Below are positions 1-10,416 of a stretch of DNA of 64,000 nucleotides, piece after piece. The notes under the pieces are model-generated. The model was given only the letters and a program-made list of their open reading frames with translations. It was not told the origin of the DNA and did no database searches. Both the position numbers and the translations under genes were made by a program. Source of the DNA: Streptococcus parasanguinis (GTDB taxonomy: Bacteria; Bacillota; Bacilli; Lactobacillales; Streptococcaceae); the NCBI RefSeq assembly GCF_031582885.1, contig NZ_CP133988.1:379501-443500 (forward strand), read 5' to 3'. Position 1 is the first letter of the stretch, and every line of letters begins with the position of its first letter.

Positions 1-508
1 CTCGACGGCGGGTTTTCTCGATTTCATCTGCCATGAGTTGGCAGCTTTTTTCGATTTCCGCTAACTTGAGCAAATCTGGGAGTAGATCCCCCATTTCTTG
101 GATCGTGCTATCCATTTGACTGTTGGAGGCGAGGTAGCTATAAACCACGTCCCCTTCATCCTCTCCGTATGGATTATCGATACGGGCATGGAGCTTGGGC
201 ACGCGCACACTCATGACATTTTCTTCCTCGATGTGTAGCATCACTTCTCGAGTGGGAACGGCAAAGATTTCTTCTACCATGAGGTCGCTCTCTAAGGACT
301 TGGCCATCACGAAATCTTGCATATTGCCCACCAGCGCTGCCTCCACCTTTTGGCGCAGACGATTATTCTCACGCACAGCTTCAATAAAACGGCGCATGAG
401 TTCATCCCGCTTGTCCTTGAGCAACTTGTGCCCCCGGGTTGCTGTCTTGAGGCGCTCTTTGAGAATATTAAGCTCCATCCGAGTTGGTTTTACATTTAAT
501 CGTGCCAT
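1..508 (-). CDS. ntpD: V-type ATPase subunit D (central stalk), 3' end cut by window edge
   Basis: Central rotor-stalk subunit D of the V-type ATPase, which couples the catalytic A3B3 head to the membrane ring. The first 169 codons are visible, beginning [13 protein letters not shown], the usual start of this family; subunit D is normally a little over 200 residues, so the C-terminal helix lies outside the window. The N-terminal region is a long charged helix, as expected for the coiled-coil rotor. The ATG at 508 follows an AGAGGA ribosome site with 7 nt spacing and lies 3 nt after the ntpB stop, so it is translated as part of the ntp operon. Last visible gene of the operon. Confidence 0.95.
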   Translation of the reverse strand, partial: MARLNVKPTRMELNILKERLKTATRGHKLLKDKRDELMRRFIEAVRENNRLRQKVEAALVGNMQDFVMAKSLESDLMVEEIFAVPTREVMLHIEEENVMSVRVPKLHARIDNPYGEDEGDVVYSYLASNSQMDSTIQEMGDLLPDLLKLAEIEKSCQLMADEIEKTRRR

Positions 509-511
509 AGG

Positions 512-1897
512 CTAATCCTCTTTGTTTGGCAGATACTTGTCAATCATCTCATCCTTGATCCGTTTAAGCTCTGTTCTTGGAAGGATGGATAAGAGTTCCC
601 AACCGAGATCCAAACTTTCCTCAATCGTCCGATTGGTGGTGAAACCTTGATTGATGTATTCCTGCTCAAAGCGGTCCGTAAATTTAACATAGAGCTTGTC
701 GGTATCTGACAAGGCAGACTCCCCAAGCACTACAGCCAGTTCTTTGGCTTGTTTTCCTTGGGCGTAAGCCGCAAAGAGCTGGTTCATGGTCGCCGCATGG
801 TCTTCCCGAGTCTTGCCTTCACCAGAACCCTTGTCCTTCAAACGAGAAAGGGATGGAAGAACATTAATCGGTGGGCGGTAACCACTATTGTAGAGATCGC
901 GGGACAGAATAATCTGACCTTCGGTGATGTAGCCTGTCAAGTCAGGGATGGGGTGGGTGATGTCATCTTCTGGCATGGAGAGGATCGGAATTTGGGTCAC
1001 AGATCCTTTCTTTCCAACCAAGCGTCCTGCACGTTCGTAGAGGGTTGAGAGGTTAGTATAGAGGTAACCTGGATAGCCCCGACGACCTGGAACTTCCCGG
1101 CGGGCAGCAGATACTTCCCGAAGGGCCTCACAGTAGTTGGTCATGTCGGTCATAATAACCAAGACGTGCATGTCTTTTTCATAGGCCAAATATTCGGCAG
1201 CGGTCAAGGCGATCCGAGGAGTGGCAATCCGTTCGATAGCTGGGTCATTGGCTAGGTTGATAAAGAGGACAGAGCGGTCAATCGCACCTGTCTCTCGAAG
1301 GTCGTTCATAAAGAACTCGGCTTCTTCAAAGGTAATCCCCATAGCCGCAAAGACCACGGCGAAGTTTTCTTCAGAATTAAGCACCGTCGCTTGACGAGCA
1401 ATCTGAGCCGCCAACTCCTTGTGAGGAAGACCAGAACCTGAGAATACTGGGAGTTTTTGGCCCCGAACCAAGGTATTCAAATGGTCAATGGCTGAGATCC
1501 CTGTCTGGATAAATTCATCCGGATAGTCCCGCGAAACAGGGTTGATGGCTTGTCCATCAATGTCCAAGTACTTCTCTGGGATAATCTCCGGACCACCATC
1601 GATGGGTTTGCCCATCCCGTTAAAGATGCGTCCGACCATGTCTTCAGACACAGGGAGTTCTAGGGGACGTCCGGTAAAGCGGACTTTGGCTTTTTCCAAG
1701 TTGATCCCACTAGATCCTTCAAAGAGCTGGACCATGGCCTTGTCTTCTTGGACTTCGAGGACTTGTCCCTGACGGGTCGTTCCATCATGAAGCTTGATTT
1801 CTACTAGTTCATTGTAGTGAACCCCTTCGACCTGATCGACAATCATCAAGGGGCCAACAACTTCGCTGACAGTACGGTATTCTTTAATCACGCTCAT
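512..1897 (-). CDS. ntpB: V-type ATPase subunit B (non-catalytic)
   Basis: Non-catalytic nucleotide-binding subunit B of the V1 head, 461 residues, normal for the family. The P-loop is degenerate (SGSGLPHK, residues 153-160, without a GKT), which marks it as B rather than A. The [14 protein letters not shown] stretch near residue 320 is the typical B-subunit region that contributes the arginine to the A/B interface. The ATG follows GGAGGAG and overlaps the 3' end of ntpA by 14 nt, indicating translational coupling. Confidence 0.97.
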   Translation of the reverse strand: MSVIKEYRTVSEVVGPLMIVDQVEGVHYNELVEIKLHDGTTRQGQVLEVQEDKAMVQLFEGSSGINLEKAKVRFTGRPLELPVSEDMVGRIFNGMGKPIDGGPEIIPEKYLDIDGQAINPVSRDYPDEFIQTGISAIDHLNTLVRGQKLPVFSGSGLPHKELAAQIARQATVLNSEENFAVVFAAMGITFEEAEFFMNDLRETGAIDRSVLFINLANDPAIERIATPRIALTAAEYLAYEKDMHVLVIMTDMTNYCEALREVSAARREVPGRRGYPGYLYTNLSTLYERAGRLVGKKGSVTQIPILSMPEDDITHPIPDLTGYITEGQIILSRDLYNSGYRPPINVLPSLSRLKDKGSGEGKTREDHAATMNQLFAAYAQGKQAKELAVVLGESALSDTDKLYVKFTDRFEQEYINQGFTTNRTIEESLDLGWELLSILPRTELKRIKDEMIDKYLPNKED

Positions 1898-3674
1898 TGT
1901 CTACTCCTCCTTTTGCGACGATTTGGTGTAGGGTTTCTACGATTTCTTCTTTCAGGGCTTGGATGGTTGCCAACTGGTCCTCATGGATGAATTTGCTCCG
2001 GGCAATGCGGTCTCGAAGAGCCACGGTTCCTTCCATGATTTCTGTGAAGTAAGCCCCTAATTCTAGTGCTTTTTGACTTTCTTGGTCAAAGGTCAAAATG
2101 TTGGTCAACAAAGCCACCCGCTTACTGAAAGAGGTATAGGTATCAACCTCATCGAAAGCATTTTGTTGCAGGTAGTCTTCACGAATCATCTTGGCCGCAT
2201 TCATGGTCAAGCGGTCTTTTTCAGACAAGGAATCTAGACCAACCAAGCGGACGATTTCTTGCAATTCACTTTCCTTTTGAAGCAAATTCATAGCGCGGGT
2301 CACTTTTTCAGACCAGCTGATTTGTTCATGTAAATCGATATAGCGACCAACTTCATCTTGGTAAAGAGAATAAGAACTCAACCAGTTGATGGCCGGGAAG
2401 TGGCGGCGTTGGGCCAATTGAGCATCTAAGCCCCAGAAGACCTTAACAATTCGCAAGGTATTTTGCGTTACCGGCTCTGAAATATCTCCACCTGGAGGAG
2501 AAACGGCACCGATGGCGGTAATCGAACCTTCACGCGCAGTGGTTCCAAGTGTCTTGACCCGACCTGCACGCTCGTAGTATTCGGCGATCCGGCTACCAAG
2601 GTAGGCTGGGTAGCCTTCATCCCCTGGCATTTCTTCTAGACGACCAGACATTTCACGGAGAGCTTCTGCCCAACGCGAAGTCGAATCGGCCATGATGGCA
2701 ACGGAATAGCCCATATCACGGAAGTATTCGGCAATAGTAATCCCTGTGTAGATGGAAGCTTCCCGCGCAGCTACTGGCATGTTCGAAGTGTTGGCGATCA
2801 GAACGGTCCGTTGCATGATGGATTGGCCAGTCGTTGGATCGATCAATTCTGGAAATTCATTCAGAACGTCCGTCATTTCATTTCCACGTTCCCCACAACC
2901 AACATAAATTACGATGTCTACATTGGCAAACTTGGCCACCTGGTGTTGCACAACTGTCTTTCCAGCTCCGAAAGGACCCGGAACAGCTGCAGCTCCACCC
3001 TTAGTCACAGGGAAGAAGGTATCGATGACCCGTTGACCGGTGACCAAAGGCTCTACCGGAATGAGTTTTTGTGCAAAGGGACGGCCTCGACGAACCGGCC
3101 ATTTTTGCATCAGGGTTCCAGTAAAGAGGCTACCATCTGCCTGCTCGATCTCATAGACCGGCTCTTCCACTGTGTAAGAACCTGCTGCGATCTTGGTCAC
3201 ACGTCCATTGACACCAAAGGGTACCATGATGCGGTGTTCCACCATATTGGTCTCTTGAACGGTACCGACGATGTCTCCAGCGACCACTTCTGTCCCTTCA
3301 GTCACACTTGGTTCGAAAGCCCATTTGGTGTCCCGATCTAGATTCGGAACTTGCACCCCACGAACCAAAAAGTCACTGGCAGTCACTTCTTGGAAGCGTT
3401 CCAAGGGGCGTTGGATCCCGTCAAACATCTGAGAGATCAAGCCTGGTCCCAATTCAACAGAAAGGGGGGCCCCGGTTGTTACCACTGGTTCTCCTGGACC
3501 GACTCCAGACGTTTCTTCATATACTTGGATAGAGGCTTCATCCCGCCGCATCTCAATAATTTCGCCAATCAAACCAAGATCGCCTACCCGGCAAATGTCT
3601 TGAATATTGGCCTCCTGCATCCCTGATGCAACCACCAAGGGACCGGAAACTTTGATAATTTTTCCTTGAGTCAT
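1884..3674 (-). CDS. ntpA: V-type ATPase catalytic subunit A
   Basis: Catalytic ATP-hydrolysing subunit of the V1 head, 596 residues. The intact Walker A motif GPFGAGKT is at residues 233-240 and the GER motif with the catalytic glutamate near residue 262. The bulge domain that separates A subunits from F-type beta subunits occupies roughly residues 110-200. The ATG has AGGAGG 5 nt upstream. It follows the acetyltransferase gene after a 33 nt gap and overlaps ntpB by 14 nt. With ntpB it forms the A3B3 hexamer at the cytoplasmic face of the membrane. Confidence 0.97.
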   Translation of the reverse strand: MTQGKIIKVSGPLVVASGMQEANIQDICRVGDLGLIGEIIEMRRDEASIQVYEETSGVGPGEPVVTTGAPLSVELGPGLISQMFDGIQRPLERFQEVTASDFLVRGVQVPNLDRDTKWAFEPSVTEGTEVVAGDIVGTVQETNMVEHRIMVPFGVNGRVTKIAAGSYTVEEPVYEIEQADGSLFTGTLMQKWPVRRGRPFAQKLIPVEPLVTGQRVIDTFFPVTKGGAAAVPGPFGAGKTVVQHQVAKFANVDIVIYVGCGERGNEMTDVLNEFPELIDPTTGQSIMQRTVLIANTSNMPVAAREASIYTGITIAEYFRDMGYSVAIMADSTSRWAEALREMSGRLEEMPGDEGYPAYLGSRIAEYYERAGRVKTLGTTAREGSITAIGAVSPPGGDISEPVTQNTLRIVKVFWGLDAQLAQRRHFPAINWLSSYSLYQDEVGRYIDLHEQISWSEKVTRAMNLLQKESELQEIVRLVGLDSLSEKDRLTMNAAKMIREDYLQQNAFDEVDTYTSFSKRVALLTNILTFDQESQKALELGAYFTEIMEGTVALRDRIARSKFIHEDQLATIQALKEEIVETLHQIVAKGGVDNERD

Positions 3675-3707
3675 GTATTCCTCCTGGGAATCCTTTGTTT
3701 CTTTGTT

Positions 3708-4412
3708 TTACTTTTGTGCTATCTCTCTTAGAGCTTGCTTTTGTTGGCCATTGGCATCGAAATTGCTTGGATCCAACCAAGCTTCTAGCCGCTGTTTGAT
3801 TTCTGGCCACTCTTGGTCAATGATGGACAACCAGTCTGTATCACGGGTACGACCTTTATAAACAACAGCCTGACGGAAACAGCCTTCATAGGTGAACCCT
3901 AAGCGCTCAGCTGCTTTGCGAGATGCTTGGTTTAAGGCATCACATTTCCACTCATAGCGGCGGTAGCCTAAATCTTCAAACACGTAGCGCGCTAAGAGAT
4001 ACTGGGCTTCCGTAGCCATGCGTGTCTTTTGGAGCGCTGGTGAATAGGTCACTGCTCCGACTTCGATCACCCGATTAGCTTGATCGATCCGCATGAGAGA
4101 GAAAGTCCCCAAAGCCTTTCCTGAATCTTTGTCTACAATCGCATAGTAAAAGCGACCTTGGGCTGTCATAAGATCATCTAATAAGTGGTCCCACTCCTCT
4201 TCATTGCGGGCAGGGCCTTTGAACAGAAAGGTCCACATCGCTGCTGGAGAGTCCGGCCCGTAGACCTGATAAAGATCTGCTCCATGTTTTTCTTTTGAGA
4301 GGCGCTCGATCACAGTATAGCGACCTTCGATCCGCTCAATAGCTGGCAGACGCCCCGGTGTAAAATCCGGCAGTGCATCGCCAATCGCTTGGCCAAATTC
4401 ATTTGTTCTCAT
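3708..4412 (-). CDS. GNAT acetyltransferase (RimJ/RimL type) inside the ntp operon
   Basis: A 234-residue acetyltransferase of the RimJ/RimL-like GNAT group, judged from the central pattern GTFSLMRID, IEVGAVTYSPALQKTRMATEA (the acetyl-CoA loop, about residues 117-137) and ALNQASRKAAERLGFTYEG near residues 160-180. Such proteins usually acetylate small molecules or protein N-termini; the substrate here is unknown. The start codon overlaps the ntpF stop by 4 nt (ATGA), so the gene is translationally coupled inside the V-ATPase operon between ntpF and ntpA. It is not a structural V-ATPase subunit, and its presence here is unusual. Confidence 0.85.
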   Translation of the reverse strand: MRTNEFGQAIGDALPDFTPGRLPAIERIEGRYTVIERLSKEKHGADLYQVYGPDSPAAMWTFLFKGPARNEEEWDHLLDDLMTAQGRFYYAIVDKDSGKALGTFSLMRIDQANRVIEVGAVTYSPALQKTRMATEAQYLLARYVFEDLGYRRYEWKCDALNQASRKAAERLGFTYEGCFRQAVVYKGRTRDTDWLSIIDQEWPEIKQRLEAWLDPSNFDANGQQKQALREIAQK

Positions 4413-4729
4413 AAAATATCCTGTCCTACTGCTTTTTCGACATTATCACGAATCCGCTGTTGGCCCAGTCCCGTAGTTCCTCTATGGGTCGGGATAAGGA
4501 TCAGAGCCGGAGTCAGCTGCTGGTCGTAAAAAGCCACTGTATCTGGAATAGCCTGAGCAATATCCTCTGTCAGGTAGATAATCCCGAAGTTTTCCCGACT
4601 GAGTTTTCGCAGGGTATTGATCGCTTCTTGTGGCTCTGTGACCGGATAGGTTTGAAAGCCAATCAGGCGAAAAGGAAGGATGGCGTCCCGATTGCCCACA
4701 ACTGCGATCTTATAGGTCTGTTTGTCCAT
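4409..4729 (-). CDS. ntpF: V-type ATPase subunit F
   Basis: Small central-stalk subunit F, 106 residues, with the characteristic start YKIAVVGNRDAILPFRLIGFQTYPV and a Rossmann-like alternation of strands and helices. In E. hirae-type V-ATPases this subunit binds subunit D (some nomenclatures call it G). The ATG at 4729 lies inside the last codons of ntpC (20 nt overlap) without an ideal Shine-Dalgarno at normal distance, so translation is probably coupled. It overlaps the downstream acetyltransferase start by 4 nt. Confidence 0.93.
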   Translation of the reverse strand: MDKQTYKIAVVGNRDAILPFRLIGFQTYPVTEPQEAINTLRKLSRENFGIIYLTEDIAQAIPDTVAFYDQQLTPALILIPTHRGTTGLGQQRIRDNVEKAVGQDIL

Positions 4730-5729
4730 AAATCGGTCTCATCCTTTCTTTGATGTCTGCTAGCGGAAAACCATTGTCTAAACCAGAGAGGACCAAACGA
4801 AGGTTGGTCACCTCTAACTCTTTTCCGTAAAGATAACGAACAAGAGGGAGTGGTCCATCGACTTCAAAACGGCCAGCGTCTAGAAGACTGAATTTCACCA
4901 AACTCTCTAAATACTCCAACTCTACGGTCTTTAGTTGACCAGTGCGCATCTTTTCTTCATAAGTCTCTAAGGCGAGATCGTAGTCCAGCGGATTGACTTG
5001 ATAAAACCAGGTCAACCACTGACCGGATTCTAGCAGGTCGATCACCTGATGGGCACTGAGGCTCCCTTCATCTGAGAGCAATTGGTGCATAAAGCTATGC
5101 GGTTTTTGCTGATCCAAGGCCCGCTTAACTGTAATCGCATTGTAAAAGTCAATGGTCACGTCCACCAACTGCTTCAGAATCGGATGATCTAGGCTGTCAC
5201 CTAAGCATCTCAGGTGTTTAAAATAAGCTAAGTCCATCCCAATTTCGAGAACCCGCAAGTCCTGATAGTCTTGGAATTCTTGCCAGGTTGCAGCCACTTC
5301 TTCCGCCATAAAGGCCGGACAATGCTCCGCAGAAAAGGTCGCCACCAAATGCTCGAGCACATCGAGAGAATAAGGACCGATAGGGATCAATAAGTGCCCC
5401 AACTTGCGCTCTGTCGCCTTGTGTTTTAGATAAACCTTGAGATTATGATAGGTGTACTTCAGGGTAAACAGGCTAACCAGGTCTGACTGAGGGCTTACCT
5501 CAAAAGCCCATTGGTATTCTGCCAACAAGGCTGCCATCAGGCGGGCTTCAAGGGCTGATAAATCCTTGATCTCCTTGCTATTTAGAGCATAAGGCGTCCC
5601 TTGTAGCAAACCTTCTCGACTCTCACTGGAGGGACTTGCAAGCAACTGCTCGAACTGACTGGGACTGACAAAACTAGCCTCACGTACGCTGATTCCTGTA
5701 TTGACTTGAGAATAGGTCCGTTCGCTCAT
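4710..5729 (-). CDS. ntpC: V-type ATPase subunit C (d-like socket subunit)
   Basis: Subunit C, 339 residues, the funnel-shaped socket that connects the D/F stalk to the membrane c-ring. It is all-helical with the family segment YTYHNLKVYLKHKATE (about residues 90-105) and the repeated ...LARLMAALLAEYQWAFE-like helices. The ATG follows AGGAGG with 5 nt spacing and starts 9 nt after ntpE. The 3' end overlaps ntpF by 20 nt. Confidence 0.93.
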   Translation of the reverse strand: MSERTYSQVNTGISVREASFVSPSQFEQLLASPSSESREGLLQGTPYALNSKEIKDLSALEARLMAALLAEYQWAFEVSPQSDLVSLFTLKYTYHNLKVYLKHKATERKLGHLLIPIGPYSLDVLEHLVATFSAEHCPAFMAEEVAATWQEFQDYQDLRVLEIGMDLAYFKHLRCLGDSLDHPILKQLVDVTIDFYNAITVKRALDQQKPHSFMHQLLSDEGSLSAHQVIDLLESGQWLTWFYQVNPLDYDLALETYEEKMRTGQLKTVELEYLESLVKFSLLDAGRFEVDGPLPLVRYLYGKELEVTNLRLVLSGLDNGFPLADIKERMRPIYGQTDL

Positions 5730-5738
5730 TGCAACCTC

Positions 5739-6329
5739 CTAGTTCTCTTCGTCGGTGAAAATGCTGGCTGCCATCTGATAGCTTTCTTGCTCCCAAATGG
5801 AATCCACCAAATCACGGTAGAGATAGTTGTCATCAATCTTCCCAACCGACAAGACAAAGCCTGCTTGAGCTGGGATCGTTGCATCTGCAACTGTCACATT
5901 CTGATAAGCCTGCTTCAATCTCTCGAGAGCTGCTGAATCAAATTTGCTAGCGCTCACCGCCCCAAAAGTCAAGGTCACAACTTGCCCTTGATAGCGGTCT
6001 AAAATCGCATCTACAAACTGCAATTCCTTTTCAAGGGGCCAAGCCGCCATTGCTTCATAAGCATCTGCAAAGAGATCCTTTAAGACTCGTTGCTTGGTGA
6101 CAAGGGTTGATTGGCGTTTTTTATTTTCGATTTGTTGGGTTTCACGTTGCAATTGACGTTGAATCCGCTTGAGCTGCTCGGAGCGTTGATTGAGTTTATC
6201 TTGGATCAACCGCTCTTCTTGCGCAGTCTCTTCTTTTAGGATGGTATCCTTGGCCTCTTCTAAGAGTTTACGCCCTTTTTCGTGGGCTTGGGCCAAGATC
6301 GAATCCTTTAATTGGGTTTGTTCATCCAT
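5739..6329 (-). CDS. ntpE: V-type ATPase subunit E (peripheral stalk)
   Basis: Peripheral-stalk subunit E, 196 residues. The N-terminal half is a highly charged continuous helix rich in E, Q, K and R (about residues 1-95), which would coil with subunit G/H; the C-terminal half is a mixed alpha/beta domain that caps the A3B3 head. The ATG follows AGGAG by 10 nt. It lies between ntpK and ntpC, in the usual bacterial V-ATPase order. Confidence 0.92.
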   Translation of the reverse strand: MDEQTQLKDSILAQAHEKGRKLLEEAKDTILKEETAQEERLIQDKLNQRSEQLKRIQRQLQRETQQIENKKRQSTLVTKQRVLKDLFADAYEAMAAWPLEKELQFVDAILDRYQGQVVTLTFGAVSASKFDSAALERLKQAYQNVTVADATIPAQAGFVLSVGKIDDNYLYRDLVDSIWEQESYQMAASIFTDEEN

Positions 6330-6399
6330 ATCGTTTTTTCTCCTATTGCATGCGTCTTGTGTTTTTCACCTCGTGAGGCGAATTCATCAAAGCTAGTTC

Positions 6400-6909
<510 letters not shown>

Positions 6910-8871
6910 TTATTTTTTTGTTTTAATATAGCGTTCAGAAGGTTTGAGAGGACGAAATGGCTTGCCTCCTCCTTCGTAGAACTTACCGAAGAACTCCACA
7001 AAGATCAAACGGGCTCCATGCACATATCCTGACAAGAAGGACAGGAACATATTAATGGCATGTAGGACGATAAAGAGCAGAAGCCCTACCGTAAACCGTC
7101 CAAGCGGTGGAAAGAGATTGACAATGAGGTTGAAGGCCGAACCGATACTCGCTCCAGACAAACCCAAGGCCATCAAACGGGTGAAGCTGACCAAGTCTCC
7201 GACATAGCCACTGACATTGTAGAGGTTAAAGAGACCAGACGCTAAACCGGATAGCTTCTTGGCACTGACAATGGAAACAATCAAGATCCCAATGGCATTC
7301 AAAATAGCCAGCCACTTGCCAATCGGAACTAGAAGGCTCATCCCTGGCAAGATATTGCCTACTGCTAGAAGCATTAAGCCAAGTAGGATCAAGACCCAAG
7401 CAAAGCCAGCATTATAGGCTTCGGTGTAGTCTTTGAGGCGAACATTTTTCATTCCTCCTAGAAAGAGGCCCACTAAGACAGTGACAAAACCAAAGACCAC
7501 TGAGAGGATCAGGATGGTCATGGCGTTACTGGTCGTACTGATCAAGGCAAAAGGCATCTCAAATCCAAAGAAAGAGCCATAGACCACACCCCAAAGGGCA
7601 ACTGAAATTCCGAGGAGACTGAAGAAACGAAGGTTCTTGGCTGTACCAGGCTTGAGCTTGAAGGCTTTAAGGGCAAAGCCTGTCGCCAAGGTTAGCAACA
7701 GTCCATAACCGATATCTGCGACCATCATGCCAAAGAAAACAAAGTAGAAGAGAGAAACGATCGGTGTCGGATCTTTCTCGTAATACTTAGGCAGGGCATA
7801 CATCTCTGTGACTAATTCAAAAGGTTCTACCAAGGCATTATTTCGCAACTGGATCGGAACGTCATCCCAATCTTTTTCCGTCACATCGCGTGTCTCTAGT
7901 AAGACCCGAGAACCAAAACCTTCTTGCAAGAAGTCTCGCAATGAGGCCACTTGGGAGGTTTCAATCCAACCCTCTAGGGCTACCAAGCTTTGCGTACTAG
8001 CAAGAAGCGACTTGGCTTCCTCACGAGCTCCCAAACTCAGCAAGTAATCCATCTGGTACTTGAGCTGGTCCAGCTCCTTCTGGGAGTTTTGTAACTCGGC
8101 TAGGGTTGCTGCAACTACAGCTTCTTGCTCTTTGATTTCCCCTTCTAGGCGATCCAAGTAGACGGCCGGGACCTGCTCTTCTTCATAGTCCAATTCTTTG
8201 AACCCATGGTCTTCTAGAAGCTCCTGAACAGCTACACGATCTCCCGAACGATACAAGATGACATAGCCGTGTTCGGTTTCAGACGTAAAGACTTCTTCTA
8301 ACTCCAGCTCAGGATGAGCTTTTAAGGAAGAGCGAACAGCGTCTGTATCGCTATTTGGGATCGTCCCGATCAAGCCATGCACATAGTGAAAAGTAGCGAG
8401 GGCAGCTGGCGTCACCTCTAACGGTCGCCATTTTTCTAAGCGCTCTATCTCTCCCTTTGCATCCGCAATCTTTTGACGAGCCTTGTCTAACACGCGCAAT
8501 TGGCGTTTCAACTTGGTCAATAGAAGATCCTCATCTCGAATCATCCCGTGGGCCTGCAAGTCATCAAAAGACAAGCTTAAGGGTTCTTCCTTCAGAGCTT
8601 GCAGGGCCTTTTTCTCAGGCATATAAGGCTCCAGAGTCTGAATCATTTTTTCAACTTGTTCTTGACGTTTTTGCAGCTCTACCAAAGCTTGACGATTGTT
8701 CTCTGTCAAGGGTTGAGACAAGGTATTTGCCTCAAAGGCAGCCTGCCATTCTTCATGCTCACTGAGGTCATAAATCTGGATTTTTGCCTCAGACTGTAAC
8801 GCTAGTAGGAGACTGTCCAAGTCATCTTTGGGTAAGATGAGGGACAGTTTTTGCATCTGACTAACGGCCAT
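6910..8871 (-). CDS. ntpI: V-type ATPase subunit I (membrane stator a subunit)
   Basis: Membrane stator subunit I, 653 residues. The N-terminal half (to about residue 350) is soluble with long charged coiled-coil helices, and the C-terminal half has about seven or eight transmembrane segments, beginning near IVSLFYFVFFGMMVADIGYG. The segment LVSFTRLMALGLSGASIG near residue 555 is the signature region of the last helices, carrying the arginine that faces the rotor glutamate. The start overlaps the preceding small stalk gene by 11 nt. Confidence 0.95.
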   Translation of the reverse strand: MAVSQMQKLSLILPKDDLDSLLLALQSEAKIQIYDLSEHEEWQAAFEANTLSQPLTENNRQALVELQKRQEQVEKMIQTLEPYMPEKKALQALKEEPLSLSFDDLQAHGMIRDEDLLLTKLKRQLRVLDKARQKIADAKGEIERLEKWRPLEVTPAALATFHYVHGLIGTIPNSDTDAVRSSLKAHPELELEEVFTSETEHGYVILYRSGDRVAVQELLEDHGFKELDYEEEQVPAVYLDRLEGEIKEQEAVVAATLAELQNSQKELDQLKYQMDYLLSLGAREEAKSLLASTQSLVALEGWIETSQVASLRDFLQEGFGSRVLLETRDVTEKDWDDVPIQLRNNALVEPFELVTEMYALPKYYEKDPTPIVSLFYFVFFGMMVADIGYGLLLTLATGFALKAFKLKPGTAKNLRFFSLLGISVALWGVVYGSFFGFEMPFALISTTSNAMTILILSVVFGFVTVLVGLFLGGMKNVRLKDYTEAYNAGFAWVLILLGLMLLAVGNILPGMSLLVPIGKWLAILNAIGILIVSIVSAKKLSGLASGLFNLYNVSGYVGDLVSFTRLMALGLSGASIGSAFNLIVNLFPPLGRFTVGLLLFIVLHAINMFLSFLSGYVHGARLIFVEFFGKFYEGGGKPFRPLKPSERYIKTKK

Positions 8872-9184
8872 AGCTTGCTACCACCTTTTCTACAATGGCT
8901 TCAACTAACCCAGCTCGCTTATCGGTCATCGCCTGTTGTACCTTGGCATCATTGCGCGCAACCGTTTCTTCCAGATCTTTCGTTAAACGGACGAGTCTTT
9001 CCTGGGCGTTTTTTTCTGCCTCTGTGACCAATTGCTTGGTTTCCTCATCGTAATGCTGTGCCACTGTTGCAAGGCGATCGCGCGAATCCGTTCGGATTTG
9101 TTCAACTTGAGCTTCATAGCCTACGATCACGCCCTGAGCAGCTTGCTCGATCTCTTGCATCATCTCGAGTGTTGCATTCGACAT
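8861..9184 (-). CDS. ntpG: V-type ATPase peripheral-stalk subunit G/H
   Basis: First gene of the operon: a 107-residue, almost wholly helical protein rich in E, Q, K and R, matching the small peripheral-stalk partner of subunit E (called G or H in different nomenclatures). The ATG at 9184 is preferred to an in-frame GTG two codons earlier because AGGAGG lies 7 nt before the ATG but only 1 nt before the GTG. It ends VVASYGR and overlaps ntpI by 11 nt. Confidence 0.88.
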   Translation of the reverse strand: MSNATLEMMQEIEQAAQGVIVGYEAQVEQIRTDSRDRLATVAQHYDEETKQLVTEAEKNAQERLVRLTKDLEETVARNDAKVQQAMTDKRAGLVEAIVEKVVASYGR

Positions 9185-9239
9185 CGTCACACCTCCTTAT
9201 TCAACCATTGTTCTTCCAACAACAGTACAATTATCTTAA

Positions 9240-9268
9240 ATTATACCACAATTCATATCGTTTGTTCA
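9240..9268 (-). promoter_or_regulatory. ntp operon promoter (sigma-A type)
   Basis: On the minus strand the -10 box TATAAT (9240-9245) carries an extended TG and lies 17 bp from the -35-like TGAACA (9263-9268, four of six matches). It is 56 nt upstream of the first ntp start codon. No operator is obvious. Confidence 0.7.
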
Positions 9269-9391
9269 GGCCCAACCGGAAATTTTCAGAAAATTGTGGA
9301 TAACCAACAAGCCACTACTGCCAGGATTGGTAGCGTTCTCTTCTTTTCGCATATCCTGTTCCTAGTTTCAGTATTTCTTGATTTCTTTTAC

Positions 9392-9420
9392 TTGAATAAA
9401 GCGGTTACCCATGTTATAAT
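9392..9420 (+). promoter_or_regulatory. Promoter of the RpiR-family regulator gene
   Basis: TTGAAT (9392-9397), 17 bp, then TATAAT (9415-9420) with an extended TG. It is followed by the ribosome site AAAGGAGG (9464-9471) and the GTG start at 9478. Confidence 0.75.
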
Positions 9421-9477
9421 GTGTAATATATTATAGGAGTATCCTGTTATTTCATCTCGTGAGAAAGGAGGATTGCT

Positions 9478-10317
9478 GTGAAACAAGATCAAGATTTACG
9501 CGCCATTATCGCCAGCCATGAAGCTGAGTTAACAGATATGGAACGCGACATTGCCCAATATTTCTTATCGTCGGAAGCACGACAGCACTCCCTGTCCTCT
9601 TCTCGTGTAACGGAGTTACTCCATGTCTCAAAGGCAGCTTTAACGCGTTTCTCTCAAAAATGTGGCTTTTCCGGCTATCGGGAATTTGTCTATCACTTTA
9701 ACGAAGAAACCAAAAATCAAAAACAGGTGCAAGAGCATGACGAGCTGACGCTGAGCGTCTTGCAACGCTACCACCATATCAGTAACGTCACTGAAAGTCT
9801 GGTAAAAGATTCCCAATTAGATCGGGTAGCTGAACTAATCGGTCAAGTAGACCGAGTCTATTTCTTCGGGATCGGTAGTTCCGGTTTAGTTGCTCGAGAA
9901 ATGAAATTGCGCTTTATGCGACTAGGCGTCGTTTGTGAAGCCCTGACTGATCAAGATGGCTTTGCTTGGACGACCAGTATTCTCGATTCCTCTTGTTTAG
10001 TCATCGGTTTCTCATTGTCAGGAGGCACCAACTCCATTACAGATAGTCTCCTGGACGCCAAAGAAAAAGGGGCTAAAACGGTTCTTGTGACCGCTAACCC
10101 GGCTGCCATCCACCAAGGATTCACAGAAGTGTTACCGGCCGCACCTCTTCCTAGTAGTACCTATATCGATCGAATCTCCGCCATTTTACCACTCCTCATT
10201 GTGGTCGATTTGATCTATGCTCATTTCCTTAATAAAAGTCGAGAACAAAAGGAAATTGTCTTTAATAGCTACTGGGAAAACAAAAAACTTTCTAATCAAC
10301 GTTCTCGAAAATCTTAA
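9478..10317 (+). CDS. nanR: RpiR/MurR-family regulator, likely sialic acid regulator
   Basis: A 279-residue transcription factor with an N-terminal RpiR-type helix-turn-helix (about residues 1-77; SRVTELLHVSKAALTRFSQKCGF) and a C-terminal SIS phosphosugar-binding domain (about residues 115-245; FGIGSSGLVA and FSLSGGTNS are the typical sugar-phosphate loops). It starts with GTG behind AAAGGAGG. It faces the minus-strand nan operon and shares a terminator zone with nanK, so the natural effector is a sialic-acid-derived phosphosugar such as ManNAc-6-P. The symbol rests on this context and on recall of the analogous regulator beside the pneumococcal nan locus. Confidence 0.85.
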   Translation: MKQDQDLRAIIASHEAELTDMERDIAQYFLSSEARQHSLSSSRVTELLHVSKAALTRFSQKCGFSGYREFVYHFNEETKNQKQVQEHDELTLSVLQRYHHISNVTESLVKDSQLDRVAELIGQVDRVYFFGIGSSGLVAREMKLRFMRLGVVCEALTDQDGFAWTTSILDSSCLVIGFSLSGGTNSITDSLLDAKEKGAKTVLVTANPAAIHQGFTEVLPAAPLPSSTYIDRISAILPLLIVVDLIYAHFLNKSREQKEIVFNSYWENKKLSNQRSRKS

Positions 10318-10333
10318 TATGGTCTCCCTATTT

Positions 10334-10379
10334 AAAAAGCATGAAAGATCAGGCTTTCTTCATCTTTCATGCTTTTTTT
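10334..10379 (+). terminator. Terminator after the RpiR regulator gene
   Basis: A perfect stem, AAGCATGAAAGAT paired with ATCTTTCATGCTT, followed by a T run. A-rich sequence on the other flank could let it act in both directions. Confidence 0.9.
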
Positions 10380-10387
10380 GATGAATC

Positions 10388-10416
10388 AAAAACAAGTCGC
10401 CAACGCGACTTGTTTT
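10388..10416 (-). terminator. Terminator of the nan operon
   Basis: Hairpin ACAAGTCGC / GCGACTTGT with a 4-nt loop and flanking A/T runs. It overlaps the nanK stop codon, so the operon ends exactly at its last gene. Confidence 0.8.

Noticed and set aside
2811..3341. 176-codon open frame on the plus strand
   Set aside because: Antisense to the catalytic subunit gene ntpA, where the minus-strand protein is unambiguous.
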